Notes: a model not told the origin generated them from the letters alone. A stretch of 64,000 nucleotides of DNA from Apodemus sylvaticus (GCF_947179515.1 NC_067477.1:119904562-119968561); one strand, 5' to 3'. Shown: positions 1 through 10,819, numbered from the stretch's first letter. Translations and numbers: made by a program.

Positions 1-1019
1 AAGGGCAGAGCAGCAATGGCAGCCAGCAGGGGACGAAGCAATGAGGTAAGGGAACAAGTAGATCCTCTTTGAAAACTGGAGTGGGGGAGGGGGGAAGAGG
101 CCAGAGATCTGCTTAATCCAGATCTCCGCCCAGAGAAGTAGATGGAGGGAAGGAGACCCCACACCTCATCCTGGGTTACCGGCAGCACCTGCCTCAGGTT
201 GGTAGACACGCACTTAGTGATGGAAGTTAGACCTCTCTATGCTGGGACGTCCCTGACAGTATACCATCCAGCCCATTGTCACACATATGCCCTGCTTGAC
301 TCATCCTTGGGGCATATAGCTGTTGCTCTTGTCCACAGGATCAGTGGTGTTAGCTCCCTAACCTATCCCTCGGACCAGGGAACATGGGTACTGGTAGAAG
401 GGACACCACAGGAGGAGACTGAGTTTCCTGCAGAGTGATGGCACTTGCTCAGTGGCCTCCAGACAGACCAAGGCAATTTCAACATCAGGTCTCCAGCCTC
501 AACAATTTAGTATTAGAGCAAAGAACACCTTGGAGAGTAAGACTAAAAGCCGGGCTTAGGCCCTGGGTTCAGGCTCTATGGAATAGGAGTCCTCGGGTTG
601 GCAGTTAACATGCCCCCATCACCCAACCCTGCCATCATGATTCAGCCCCACGGCTCTTCACTGGGGTCTACTACAGGTCAACACCATTAGAAAGCATTTC
701 CTGACATGTATGCTCCATCTCACTGCCCCCTCAGAGCAGCTAGTAGGCCTCTCTGCAGTGTTTTAATCACTGGCCTTCCCCCGCCCCAAAACAAAACCAT
801 GACGTCCAGTTTGTGCCGGCCAGCTACTCCTGAGAAGGAGGTCTACCTAGGGCCTCTCTGTGAAAGAAAATGAGTTTTCTGTTTCCCAGAAGCTAACAGT
901 TGCCAAGAGCTTCTTGGCTAGAGGTGGGACTTGGTGCCTATTTCCCTTCTCACAGAGACTGTGACAGCAAGCACAAGATCTGCACAAGTTCAGGCAAAAT
1001 GCCATCCAGTTCTTAAACT
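1..1019. other. Single-copy-like sequence, no gene seen
   Basis: No SINE, LINE or simple repeat stands out. A 98-codon plus-strand frame at 142-438 has no recognisable domain and no convincing splice sites around it, so I do not call a gene. Confidence 0.6.
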
Positions 1020-1027
1020 CCTCAGAG

Positions 1028-1351
1028 CAGAGGCCCTCAAACTTCATGATGTTGAGACCCTTTCAAAAAGCACCTAATGTTGTGGTGAGCCCATAAGAAT
1101 ATTTCATTGCTACTTCACAACTGTAGTTTTGTTACTGTTAAGAATTGAAATGTAGCCGGGCGGTGGTGGCGCACACCTCTAATCCCAGCACTTGGGAGGC
1201 AGAGGCAGGTGGATTTCTGAGTTCGGGGCCAGCCAAGGCTACACAGAGAAACCCTGTGTACAAAACAAAACAAAACAAAACAATTGTAATGTAAATATCT
1301 GATATACAGGATATCTGATATTTGGCTCCCAATGGGGATTGAGAACCATTG
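1028..1351 (+). mobile_element. URR1-type hAT-Charlie DNA transposon, split by a B1
   Basis: Non-autonomous rodent hAT element. The left end CAGAGGCCCTCAAAC and right end GAGAACCATTG form imperfect terminal inverted repeats. The body carries the typical 'gtaaatatctgatat.caggatatctgata' stretch. Flanking 8-mers cctcagag (1020-1027) and ccctagag (1352-1359) look like a decayed 8-bp hAT target duplication. A B1 (1155-1281) lies inside. Confidence 0.8.
1155..1281 (+). mobile_element. B1 SINE inserted in URR1
   Basis: Starts gccgggcggtggtggcgcac and ends in a (CAAAA)n tail. It is flanked by a 12-bp target duplication, aattgaaatgta (1143-1154) and aattgtaatgta (1282-1293), one mismatch. It therefore inserted into URR1 sequence. 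Confidence 0.95.
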
Positions 1352-1505
1352 CCCTAGAGGATCTGAGGTACAGAGAAAATTGAACCATACTAAGTGGGAT
1401 CCATGAATTCTAGATTGACTAGTAGGCCTAAGTTGCAGGTGTAGTCACTGAATTTGTTTTGCAGGAAGAGCTGCCTTTATCTGGGTAGGCAGAGGTGGGA
1501 AGAAC

Positions 1506-1540
1506 GTAGCCGGTAGCCGGTAGCCGGTAGCCGATAGCCG
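1506..1540. repeat. Short 7-bp tandem repeat (gtagccg)5
   Basis: Five consecutive 7-bp units, four exact gtagccg and one atagccg. CpG is retained in every unit. Confidence 0.9.
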
Positions 1541-2036
1541 GTTTGAGAAAAATGAGGAAGTCTTGAGCTATAACCAAAGAGAAATCTGCACACCTACATT
1601 CCAGAAAGCTCTAGGACACTTAACAGAGGCACAAGACCAAAGAGCCAAACCAGGAAGCTTAGCTGCTACCAGAAAGATTAATGGAGGTCCTGCCGACAAC
1701 ACCCTTCCCACCCACATATTTCACACTCTGCTGGAAAGGCCCTGACTGGAGCAGTCTTGGAAAAAAAGTCAATACATTCGGCCTGATTGGTGAGTAACAG
1801 ATGGGAGAAAACTGTAGGTGCTGAAGTAAAGCACCTGAAAGGGTGAGGGGGGTTAGGGGGAAACGGGCTGAAACCCAGCTGGAGGGGGCAAAGGTGCAGA
1901 CTTGTGGGAAGCTAGGCAGCCACAGAGGCAGCTGATGGGAAAGAACAGCACAGAGAGCAAGCTGACTCTGCCTCTCACCAGCCCGAGACTCCTGAGATCT
2001 CACGTTTTGTGAGGGTAGGAAGTGTAGGGGTTTTGG
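1541..2036. other. Single-copy-like sequence
   Basis: No recognised repeat. A minus-strand 114-codon frame (1659-2003) shows no domain or splice context that would make it a gene. Confidence 0.5.
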
Positions 2037-2264
2037 TGGCTTTTGTTTGTTTGTTTTGTTTTTTCTCTTTGGGTTTCTGATATTAGTTTAGTTGGTTGTT
2101 TGGCTTGATTTGTTGATTGGTTGGTTGGTTGGTTGGTTGGTGAGTGGGTGGGTTGGTTGGTTGGTTGATTGGTCAGTTGGTGGGTGGGTGGGTTGGTTTG
2201 GTGGGTTGTTTAGTTGGTTGGTTGGTTGATTGGTGGGTGGGTTGGTTGGTGGGTTGGTTGGTTG
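2037..2264. repeat. (GGTT/GGTG)n low-complexity tract
   Basis: About 180 bp of ggtt, ggtg and gatt tetranucleotide variants (2083-2264) after a T/G-rich lead-in. It abuts the oligo-T side of an antisense B1, so it probably grew from that SINE's tail. Confidence 0.9.
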
Positions 2265-2265
2265 G

Positions 2266-2397
2266 TTTTTTGAGATAGGGTCTCACTAGGTATATTTGGT
2301 TGGCTTAGAGTTTTCTATGGAGGCCAGACTGGCCTTCAACTCAGAGATCCTCCTGCCTCTGCCAGGGAGTAGTGGAATTACAAACGCCTTTGCCTAC
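2266..2397 (-). mobile_element. Old B1 SINE, antisense
   Basis: Diverged antisense B1: ttttttgagatagggtctcacta, 'gaggccagactggccttcaactcagagatcctcctgcctctgcc', then the head region. Too diverged for a target duplication. Confidence 0.75.
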
Positions 2398-2537
2398 AGA
2401 GACATCTCATTGTTCCAGTTTGACAAGGCTTGGTTTTGTTTTGTTGGGGAAGAGGGTTGTGATTGCTTTTGTTTGTTTGTTTGGTTTGGTTTTGGTTTTG
2501 GTTTAGGGGTGGTTGTTGTTGGTAGTGGTGATGGTAG

Positions 2538-2651
2538 TTTTTCAAGACAGGGTTTCTCTGTATATCCCTGGCTGTCCTGGAACTCACTCTGTAGACCAAG
2601 CTTGGCCTTGAATTCAGAAATCATAAAGGCACGTGCCACCACTGCCGGGCT
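2538..2651 (-). mobile_element. B1 SINE, antisense, slightly shortened
   Basis: Antisense signature from caagacagggtttctctg through cctggctgtcctggaactca to ccaccactgccgggc. Part of the middle (the cctcccagtgctgggatt stretch) is missing. Confidence 0.9.
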
Positions 2652-2689
2652 GAGTTCTGTTTTCTTTTGTTTTGTTTTTTGTATAGAGC

Positions 2690-2797
2690 TCTCCAAGTAG
2701 GCTCCATTGGCTGACCACCACGCCCTAGGGATTGCCTGCCTCCTACTTCCCAGCACAGGGTTTACGAGTGCGCACCACCATGCCTGCTGCTTTTTAT
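2690..2797 (-). mobile_element. Old B1/B4-related SINE fragment, antisense
   Basis: Contains 'gattgcctgcctcctacttcccagcaca' followed by a 'gtgcgcaccaccatgcctgc' head. Third SINE in a cluster of antisense copies. Confidence 0.55.
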
Positions 2798-2799
2798 AC

Positions 2800-4160
2800 A
2801 ATTCTTGCTGCCTTCCCCCTGGATACTTGGCTTGGTACATGGTGCGCATGCAAGAGAACTGAAAATCTAAGAGAACTGAAACTGGGCTCTTATTCTCAGT
2901 TCTTCCAAATGCTTTCCAGGAGAGGTCTCTAAACTTCTGATCTTCCACCTCCCCCCGCCCAGTGCCAGGCTTAGAGATGAACACCCAGTCAGTCTCAGTA
3001 CATACTTGGATTTCTGTGCCATTTCAGTGATGCCCAGGAGCCCAGTAGACTGTTATCAGATGAGTTCTGCAGCTGTTTTCACTGTGAAGTCCTACAAACC
3101 TAGAGAGAGCCCTTATAACATGGTTTCAACCTTCCCCCAATAGTTTCAACCCCAGTACCCAGCTGAATCTTTTTTTTTTAAGGGTGCTCATCACCAGATA
3201 TCATGAATCTGCAGATATCATGAATCCCATGAGAATGGGACCCTGGGACACTTCGCAGTGCTTGCCAGCTCCTGTAGATGCTGCATATGATTTGCAAATG
3301 GTCGTCCTAGATCAGGGTTACTCAGCACCAGGGGATTCGGCTGAAGAGTCTATTCTGAGCCTTGGTGGGATGAAGTAGAGTCTGAGGTTCTGCATCCCTA
3401 ACAGGGTATCCAGCACTGTGAGTGCCACTGGCTGTGCCCTGCTCTAGGTTTAGTCAGCCAGAATCCCCGGCAGCAGAAGAAGCAGAAGCAGCATTTGAGA
3501 ACTAGCTAGCAGTGCAGATTTCAGGCCCCATGCTGACTTCTGTAATCGAAATCTGCATTCTAACAAGATCCCAGGATGATCTGGAAGCACTGAAATTCAA
3601 GAGGCAATGTTCTAGGAGGAGTGACTTACTGACCAGGTAACAAAGGTTGATCGCAGGATAGAGGACAGGCTCATTTTCAGAACACAGTAGAAGACAGATG
3701 GGGGTAGAGGTTTCTCTCTGTTTTAGTTACTGTTCATATTTGTGGGCCTAACAGAGTATCTGGTATATAACAGTTGCTTAGCGAATACTCCTTAAGTAAA
3801 TGGACAAGGTAAGCATCAGTTTTATGGCCCAGAACATGAGGCTACTATGAGGCCAGCCACTACCATGATGTTAACTTCTGAGGCAAAAGTCTTTCTATCC
3901 CCCCACCTAAGTCCAGTGTGGTCCTAATGTCAGCACAGAACAGGACTCATAAGCAGTTAATGGGTCTCATCTGTGGAGGTGAAGAGGGTGACCATGAAGC
4001 AAACAGCCAGACAGGCAGATCTGCTATGAGGGCCAGAGGTAAGCCAGTGAAGAGCAGGAAGAGAAGCCTCAGGTGCAGAACTAAGGTGTCTCATCTGTAG
4101 ATTGGCTCCCGGAAGCTGCCTCAAACATACTTACAGTAGGAAAGAATGCACTTAGCTGGC
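2800..4160. other. Mostly single-copy sequence
   Basis: Apart from a T run at 3170-3179 and a MIR remnant at 3735-3800, nothing is recognisable. No exon with paired splice sites and an open frame was found. Confidence 0.5.
3735..3800 (+). mobile_element. MIR SINE 3' fragment
   Basis: 'acagagtatctggtatata' followed by 'cagttgcttagcgaatactccttaagtaaatg' aligns with the MIR 3' part (acagtgcctggcacatagtaagcgctcaataaatg). Ancient mammalian repeat. Confidence 0.6.
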
Positions 4161-4164
4161 ATGG

Positions 4165-4389
4165 TGGCATTCGGAGGAGACAGCAAGGCCGAACTGGAGA
4201 TCAGTTCTGTTTTGTAGAGTACTTGTCTAGAATCCCAGTAAACTGGGCATGGCGGCCAAGCTGTAGCTCCAGCCCTGCAGAGGCAAAGGCAAAAAGGCAA
4301 AGGGCTCAGAAATTCAAAGCCAACTTTTTATACAGAAAATTGAGGACCAGCCTGGAACACATGAAACAGTTTAAAAAAAAAAAAAAAAA
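4165..4389 (+). mobile_element. B4/RSINE1 dimer SINE
   Basis: A tRNA/ID-like 5' part (gttttgtagagtacttgtctag) is followed by a B1-like part (ctgggcatggcggc) and an A tail at 4372-4389. This is the layout of B4/RSINE1. Confidence 0.7.
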
Positions 4390-4739
4390 GATGTCAGTAT
4401 GACATTTCCCAGGCAGCCAGCATGGCTTCTGGATTAAGTCCAAATTCCATGGTTGGACAAATGTTAAATCTCACAAGAGAACACAGTATTCATTCGTTAG
4501 TAACCGACCTTAGAGGACTGAACGGAACAGTAACTAATTTTTGAAATGATTGTTCTTGGACCTCAGGGTGCCAATCTAGAAAAGAAAGAGTTGCCATGTT
4601 TCCTATATGCTAATATTATCAAGATTTCCTAGAAAATCCTGACAGGAAACGCTGGGAGATATATTCCATTCTCAGCACATTCTACTCAAAATGCCGGCTC
4701 CTTTATCCTGACGATTATTTTACTCTGAGCACAGGGAAG

Positions 4740-5315
4740 GCCTTTTTTTCTCTACTGGTGTGCACATGTGTGTGGTATGAGTGTGGGTGGACCTGGGCAT
4801 GTGTGTGGCGTACAGAGGACAAGTTTGGGGAGTCATTCTCTGCCTCCACCTTGTTAAGGCAGGGTCTCTCTAGGTGTTCCTCCCCAGCTGAGGTAGCTGT
4901 CTCTGGAGCAGGCTTCTCAGCCTCCGGGTGGTAGTGACCCCTACAGGGGCCAAGCACTCTCACAGGGTTGCCTTAGACCATCAGAAAACACAGATACTTA
5001 CATAACAATTCATAATGGTAGCAGAATTACAATCATGAAGCAGCAATGAAATAATTGTATGCCTGGGGGTCAGCACAACAGGAGGAACAACAGTATTAAA
5101 GAGTCACAGCATCTGGGAGGTTGAGAGCTGCCCTGGAGCTTGGAACCATCCTCCTGCCTCTGCCTTCCATCTTGCTGTAGGGATGCTGAGATTAAAGGTC
5201 CTTGCTTCCACATGCAGCTTCTTCTTTTCCAAGTGTGTTCCTTGGGATCAAACTCTGGTTGTCGAGCTAGCGTGGTGGGCTTGTTTTCCTACAGAGCTGT
5301 CTCAGAGGCCTGAGA
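4740..5315 (-). mobile_element. Degenerate tRNA-derived SINE block, antisense
   Basis: Two antisense stretches resembling B3/B4: 4745-4880 ('ggacaagtttggggagtcattctctgcc') and 5150-5310 ('gggatcaaactctggttgtcgagct' ending in a 'gagctgtctcag' box). Boundaries and sub-family are uncertain; between them, 4965-5110 is anonymous. Confidence 0.45.
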
Positions 5316-5334
5316 GGATGCCCTACCACCACCA

Positions 5335-5445
5335 CAGGGAACAGACTTTCACTGTGTAGCCTTGGCTGTACTGGAACTCGCTCTGTAGACCAGGCTGCCT
5401 CTGCGTCCCAAGTGCTGGGATCAAAGGTATGCACCCCCACATCCA
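5335..5445 (-). mobile_element. B1 SINE fragment, antisense
   Basis: 'cactgtgtagccttggctgtactggaactcgctctgtagaccag' then 'agtgctgggatcaaaggtatgcacc'. Confidence 0.8.
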
Positions 5446-5508
5446 TCCTCCTTATATTAGACTTCTTTTCTACTCAGTTCAATGATTTTTGTTGATGATG
5501 ATGATGAT

Positions 5509-5644
5509 GTCTGAGAGAGGGTTTCTTTGTGTAGTCCTTGTCTTGGAGCTTCCTATGTAGACCAGGCAGGCCTCTAACTCACAGAGATCCCCCTGTCTCT
5601 GCCTTCCCAGTGCTGGGATTAAAGCTGTGTGCTACCACACCTGG
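5509..5644 (-). mobile_element. B1 SINE, antisense
   Basis: Near-complete antisense B1 ending in ctaccacacctgg. A short (GAT)n run at 5491-5511 sits at its tail side. Confidence 0.85.
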
Positions 5645-5783
5645 TAAGAGGATGCTTTCTATGGTTGTCTGCTTTTCCTCATTTCCATAGCGGACAAAGG
5701 TAACACAATTGTACCTTCCCAAGGACTTGCCTACCCCTGCACTGAGCTGAATCCCATGTTTAAGATCAAATGAAGTGTTTGGG

Positions 5784-5984
5784 AACTAGCAGGCTGGTTC
5801 AGCAAGTAAAAGGGCTTGCTTCCAAACCTGACGACCTAAGTTCAAACCCCCGTAGCCACACGGTAGAAAGAACTGGCTCCTACAAATTGTCTTGTGACCT
5901 CCACACAGGCAGTGGGGCATGGTGCATCCACACATAGAATCTCTCGTGTACACACAATAAATCCATAAATAAATGTAATAAAAA
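5784..5984 (+). mobile_element. B3-type SINE (tRNA-derived)
   Basis: 'caggctggttcagcaagtaaaagggcttgct', 'cctgacgacctaagttcaa', then the 'tgtcttgtgacctccacac' block and an ataaataaa tail. Confidence 0.85.
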
Positions 5985-7284
5985 GTCAGAGGACAATTAA
6001 AGGAAGGCTCTCAACATCTCCCTGCGCCCTTATGTGTACATGCACACATTTACATACAAGACCCTGTGGCACATGCAGATTACCTAGCTGGAACGGAGTG
6101 ACGAGTTTCCATTGCTTATTCTCTTACTGACCTGACCCCTGACCTTACTTTAAAGTGGCCTGGAAAGCAGAGAAACAATCCTGACCATGTCTCTGCATTT
6201 TCTCCAAGGAAGTTGAAGATAGCTCCTGCCCGGTGTGCAGCCCATGGGAAGAGGGAGTGAATCCCACGCTAAAAAAGTGACTTCATTGCCTGGTATTCCG
6301 GCTTCTCAGCTACAGACCCCTATGATTGACGGGGAGGGGGACGGTTTGACAAAGAGGGCTAATTAACTTCTTGCTTTGGAGAAGCAGGGGCAGGCTGACA
6401 CACTCCTGCAAACTCTGAGTCTTTTAAAGCCACTTTCAAAAATGTGTCTGTGTTTCTTTTTGTTGACCTAGAGAGACAAGCAGTTGTCATGTCCACAAGA
6501 ATGACCTAACTGGAGCTTCTGTGGTTTGGGATTCTGCCCGCCAGCTTTTTTGCCCTGTTTTGCCTGCAAGGCGGCAGCGTGTTCTCCTTGCCAGGAGATT
6601 GTGGTTAGTTTCCTGGCCTCCGCCCCACATGGGGACACACCTGCACCCCTGAGGGAGGGAGAGGGAGCCTGTGGAGGGTCTGTGAGGCCAGAACTGAGTC
6701 ACTCAGCTGGATATGAGTCAAAAGACATTAGAACAGCACTTTGGCACTTTGAGAACCCACACGAAAATCCTCTTGCGTGTGACAATCCAGCCAATCTTCA
6801 AACTAAACCAAGGAAAAGGGATTACAGTCTGGTGTCTCCACGCGCCAGCTCTGGGGTTCGCTCTTCATGTGGAATTAACACAAGGAGAACCTTAGCAATC
6901 ATCCTGATGACGATGAAGAGACCCTAAAGAGACATGTGCGCCCCTCCCGGTGCCCACCAAACTATTGAAACAAAGGACCCCCGGGAAGTTAGAATCTCCC
7001 CAGCAGTCTCAATCCGAAAGAAGGAAGGGGCTGACGCTTCATGACAGCCAAAGGGGACTTATCTCCAGGAAAGAGGTCTCATGAGTTCTCACAACTTCTC
7101 AGTAATGGAGCAGCGTGAAAGGTGGTGCGAGGGAGCATGCGCAGACAGGGACCGCAGTTCACCCTCTGCGCCTCTTAAACAGAACACTTAAACCTACACC
7201 TAATGTCAGGACCTAAGACTCCTGTGGAGACTGCGCTGGGCCTCTTGTTGTTCTGCCCAATGTGGCCGCGTTAAATCTCCTTCA
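5985..7284. other. Long single-copy block with CpG and motif content
   Basis: About 1.3 kb without a recognisable repeat. It contains two AP-1 consensus motifs at 6695-6720 and an NRF1 half-site-like gcatgcgcag at 7134-7143. Overlapping open frames at 6487-6927 (both strands) have no domain and no good splice context, so I do not call a gene. Confidence 0.55.
6695..6720. promoter_or_regulatory. Two AP-1 (TGAGTCA) motifs 19 bp apart
   Basis: TGAGTCA at 6695-6701 and at 6714-6720. The motif is the classic FOS/JUN site. That they act as an enhancer is inference from motif spacing and the single-copy setting only. Confidence 0.35.
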
Positions 7285-7368
7285 CCCCCCCACCCTCCCA
7301 CCTCCTCCCCCTACCTACCCCCACCCACCACCTCCCCCCTACCCCCCCACCCCCCATCGCCCACCCCA
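7285..7368. repeat. C-rich (CCCACC)n low-complexity tract
   Basis: About 80 bp, almost pure C with A and T, for example ccccccaccctcccacctcc. Confidence 0.9.
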
Positions 7369-7718
7369 GCTCTTCACTTGCCTAACTCTCCATTGGGGAC
7401 AGTAGATGAGCCTCGCTCATTATGGCTGCCAGGGCCCAGGCTCTGACCCTAACAAGTCATGTGACAACCTTGGGAGGTGAAGCCCCGCCCTGAGAATACT
7501 ACATCTATGTCCTGCCATGCAACAAGATTGGGAAGGTTGAGAAAACCACACTAGAGGCCATTCATTGCTTTAGGTTTTCTATTTAAAGCACTTTCCTACC
7601 TCGGAAAATTATTTGAAATGTAACATGAATGAATCTTCTTTTCTTCCCATATACAGGTTACCTTTATATAACAAGTCCAGAAATAAGCTAGCCAGCTCGA
7701 GATAATCCTTGGCTAACT

Positions 7719-7791
7719 AGCAAGTTCAAGACCAGCCTGGGCTACCTAAGGCACTGTCTTTAACAACAACAGTAACAATAACAATAACAAG
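7719..7791 (+). mobile_element. Truncated B1/B4 3' end
   Basis: 'gcaagttcaagaccagcctgggctacctaaggcactgtctt' followed by an AAC-rich tail. Confidence 0.6.
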
Positions 7792-7795
7792 GGTG

Positions 7796-8030
7796 GGAAG
7801 AGGGTCCAATGGGTAAAAGCACTTGTCACTCAGTCCTGGGGAATCTCAATTTAATCCCTGGAACCCAGCTAAAGGTAGGAGAAGAATAACATAACAGTAT
7901 TGTCCTCTGACCTCAACACATGCACTGTGGCAAAGGAGTCACACACATACACACACACACACTCACACACACGCACACATACATATATCATGCACACACA
8001 TTATGCAGAAATAATAATAAATTTTAACTC
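7796..8030 (+). mobile_element. B3-type SINE with CA-rich tail
   Basis: 'ggtccaatgggtaaaagcacttgtc' and 'attgtcctctgacctcaacacatgcactgtggca', then (CA)n at 7940-8000 and an AATAATAAA tail. Confidence 0.75.
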
Positions 8031-8230
8031 TAAATGCCTTAGAAGTAACGAAGCATTTGTAGAGGTAGCCATTTTTCTGACCAGAAGTCTCCTTTAGCGG
8101 CTACAGCCAGAATAGCTCAGTGCAGAGAAGAGCTTCCTGCCTCTTGCATAAAGTTAAAATTTCCTGTTAGATTTCTTTGACCCAGACCATCACCTCAACC
8201 CAGTCACAAAAAGTGGCAAGCTCACTCAGA

Positions 8231-8258
8231 GGTGGGGGGGGGGAGGGGGGAGGTGGTG
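8231..8258. repeat. G-rich run
   Basis: ggtggggggggggagggggg followed by gaggtgg; capable of forming a G-quadruplex in principle. Confidence 0.8.
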
Positions 8259-8259
8259 T

Positions 8260-8569
8260 AGCGACTGCTTGAAGAAGGAGAGCTGTAACCTTGGGGCTTG
8301 GTCCCTGTCACAGTTCTGTAAGTGCTGAGTCCTAGATGCAAGAACCAGGCAAGAGAAGCTGGTCTGCCTCCGCTTCATCTGTGCAAAGGTCATCTCCATT
8401 CATCTCATCTCCTTGGTGTGAGCGGGCGGGCGGGCGCCCTGCACTGCAACCTCCCTAATCCCCAGCGGCAGGTAGAAAGTGGTGCTCTCCTAGGCTGACA
8501 TCCTCCACAGGACCCTGCAACGTCTAATCCAAACAAGGGTTGTCACAGTTCGCATCTATTTCCATCCAC
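8260..8569. other. Single-copy-like sequence
   Basis: No repeat seen. A short (GGGC)n stretch with several CpGs lies at 8421-8437. Confidence 0.5.
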
Positions 8570-8958
8570 CCTGGCTAGTTTTATGCCACCTTGACACAAG
8601 CTACAGTCATCTGAAAGGAAGGAACCTCAGCTGAGAAACGGCCTCCATAAGGTCCGGCTGTAGAGCCTTTTCCTCATTACTGATTGATGGAGGAGAGCTG
8701 AGCCCATTGTGGGTGGTGCTATCCCTGGTTCTGTAAGAAAGCAGACTGAGCAAGCCATGAGTGAGCAAGCCAGTCAGCAGCACCCCTCCATGGCCTCTGC
8801 ATCAGCGCCTGCCTCCAGGTTCCTGCTCTGTGTGAGTCCCTGTCCTGACTTCCTTTGATGATGAACTGTGATGTGGAAGTATGACCCAAACAAACTCTTT
8901 CCTGCCCAAGTTGTTTTGGTCTTGGAGTTTCATCACAGCAGTCGTAATCTTAACTAAA
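8570..8958 (+). mobile_element. MaLR-type solo LTR, sense
   Basis: Begins ctggctagttttatgccacc and ends 'agtttcatcacagcagtcgtaatcttaactaa', the right end shared by many mouse MaLR LTRs. Internal blocks (ctcagctgagaaacggcctcc, ctgagcaagccatgag) match a very common mouse LTR. No internal retroviral sequence adjoins it. Terminal bases are eroded and I could not define a target duplication; the sub-family is uncertain. Confidence 0.75.
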
Positions 8959-8959
8959 C

Positions 8960-9550
8960 CAGCGTCTCTTTAAAGGAAGCAGCTTTGAAAGAGTCAAATG
9001 GCTTAAATGCAGTCTGGTATGCAGCTAGAAGGGAAAACCGGGTCCTCCGGCAACCAGTGATCTGAAACAAAAGGCGGCAAAGCCTTTCCAGAGACGCCTT
9101 CTGTGACTCCGGCTAACTGGGCCAGCTGAGGTTGGTGTGTGGTGAACTACGCGGTTGCCTCAGTGTAGGCTGCAGTTCCCATGAGCTCCAGACTTAGAGG
9201 TTAGTGAGATAAAACATCTATAAATCAGGGTGACGGCTGATGCAAGAAGGCCCCCAACTCCTGCCCCACCGCACTAACACTATAATTGCCCTATTTCAGG
9301 CTGTCCAGATGATTACATTTGATTGCGTACCACTGTATGTGAACAAATGTATAATCATAAAATGTGCGCTTAAATTATGAGCTACCTTGCTCAAGGCTTC
9401 TTTCTAAATTTAGTTATTTGATGCCAAGGAGAAAAGAAGCCAATCATTTCTTAACCAAATTAATCACCTCAGAATGAACTGATTTGGGGAAAGATTTAGA
9501 AGAGAATTTTCCCACACAGAATGGAATTTTATATGTTACATTTGACATAT
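8960..9550. other. Single-copy block, AT-rich in its second half
   Basis: 9290-9540 is AT-rich, repeat-free and of high complexity (for example tgtataatcataaaatg and aaccaaattaatcacctcag). This is how conserved non-coding elements often look, but conservation cannot be seen from one sequence. Confidence 0.4.
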
Positions 9551-9558
9551 GTGTTCTA

Positions 9559-9680
9559 GGTGCTGCTGAGATGGCTCAGGGGATAGAGCATGGTAGCACA
9601 CATATGGACCCTAGCACTGGGCACGGGAAGATACAATAGATCCTGGGAACTTACTGGTCAGCCGAGTTCTGTGTACGGCC
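9559..9680 (+). mobile_element. B4-type SINE fragment
   Basis: 'gctgctgagatggctcaggggatagagca', then 'gcactgggcacgggaagat' and 'gggaacttactggtcagccgag', the B4 middle region. Confidence 0.6.
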
Positions 9681-9721
9681 ACAGCTGGTCTTACAAATTT
9701 ATTTTCTTACCAATAAAAGTC

Positions 9722-9830
9722 AGAAGACCGCATTATGAAGTTGTTTCTCTCCTTCTACCTGTATCTAGGCCCCAGGGATTAAACTTAAGTTGCTAGACTA
9801 TCGTGGCCTACTGAGCCATCCTGCACCCCC
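9722..9830 (-). mobile_element. B3-type SINE fragment, antisense
   Basis: 'cagggattaaacttaagttgctagactatcgtggcctactgagccatcctgca' is the antisense B3 5' end. Confidence 0.7.
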
Positions 9831-9832
9831 CA

Positions 9833-9884
9833 AATATATATGTATATACACACACAAACATATATATACACACACACACACATC
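9833..9884. repeat. (TA)n/(CA)n microsatellite
   Basis: Alternating atatat and cacacac blocks with three phase changes. Confidence 0.9.
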
Positions 9885-9947
9885 TAAGAAACACTGCTCT
9901 TCAGCCCCACATACACGTGCTTGCATGTGTGAGTGCGCGTGCATGCT

Positions 9948-9950
<3 letters not shown>

Positions 9951-9989
<39 letters not shown>
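9951..9989. repeat. (GT)n microsatellite
   Basis: About 19 uninterrupted GT dinucleotides, preceded by imperfect tgtgagtgcgcgtgcatgc. Confidence 0.97.
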
Positions 9990-9992
<3 letters not shown>

Positions 9993-10765
9993 TGGAAAGG
10001 AGAAAATGGCACATAGCTCATTTCTAATGGCCATATGTGGCCTTAAACAGAAGTGTGTTTTGATGCCTTTGGCTTTATAGAAGACATTTTTGGATCTGAC
10101 ACATTCTGATCCCTCTGGCTGGATCCATTTCCTCCTGAAAGAACTCATGGGAAGCATGATCTAGTAGGAGCAGGTCCTCCAACCAGCCTGTCCCCTCTGA
10201 ACACGCCACTGCGTGTGTTCCCAACAGACATGGCTTCAAGTTAATGAAGTCAGTGAATGACTGCAGGTGAATCCTAACAGAGTATCATCTAGAAATTTGG
10301 AAGATCAGAGGATGAACCCCGTTTCAGTGATAAAGACGGAGAGAAGAGGAAGCTGAGACCTTTTGGAGGGAGAACGGGTCTTACAGCTGCGGCCCAGGGC
10401 AGCCCAACCCTGCCGGCCTTGCCTCTGTCCTCAAAGAACAACAGTAGCTTTGCTTGGCCTGTTGCATCAGCTGCCTCACTCCGCCCTGCCCTTCCCCACC
10501 CCAGGAAGTGGTAAGGAGAGTTAAGTAACAGCCTGTGAGGCAGCCACTCGGGGCAGCTGGAGATCTGGGGGAGGCTGTCTTTCTCCTTCCAGCCAGGCTC
10601 CACCCAACAGTCTCTCCTTAAATTCAAATCCATGGAAAATGAAGTGCTCAAGTGCCGGAGTCCTCCTGCTCTCCTGACACTGCTTCATCCCTGGTACCCA
10701 CAGGGTAGAAGGAGAAAATAGACTCCTTCAAGGGGTCCTCTAGCCTCCACAAGAGGCCTGTAACA

Positions 10766-10768
<3 letters not shown>
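9990..10768. other. Single-copy-like sequence
   Basis: No recognised repeat. A 120-codon minus-strand frame at 10289-10651 is probably fortuitous (GC-rich, no domain, no paired splice sites that I could defend). Confidence 0.5.
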
Positions 10769-10806
<38 letters not shown>

Positions 10807-10819
10807 GCACACACACACT
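10769..10819. repeat. (GT)n then (CA)n microsatellite
   Basis: (GT)15 followed by gtatgtatgtg and (CA)5. Confidence 0.95.

Noticed and set aside
2083..2264. Telomere-like or centromeric satellite
   Set aside because: The unit is GGTT/GGTG with no TTAGGG periodicity, and it adjoins a SINE tail.
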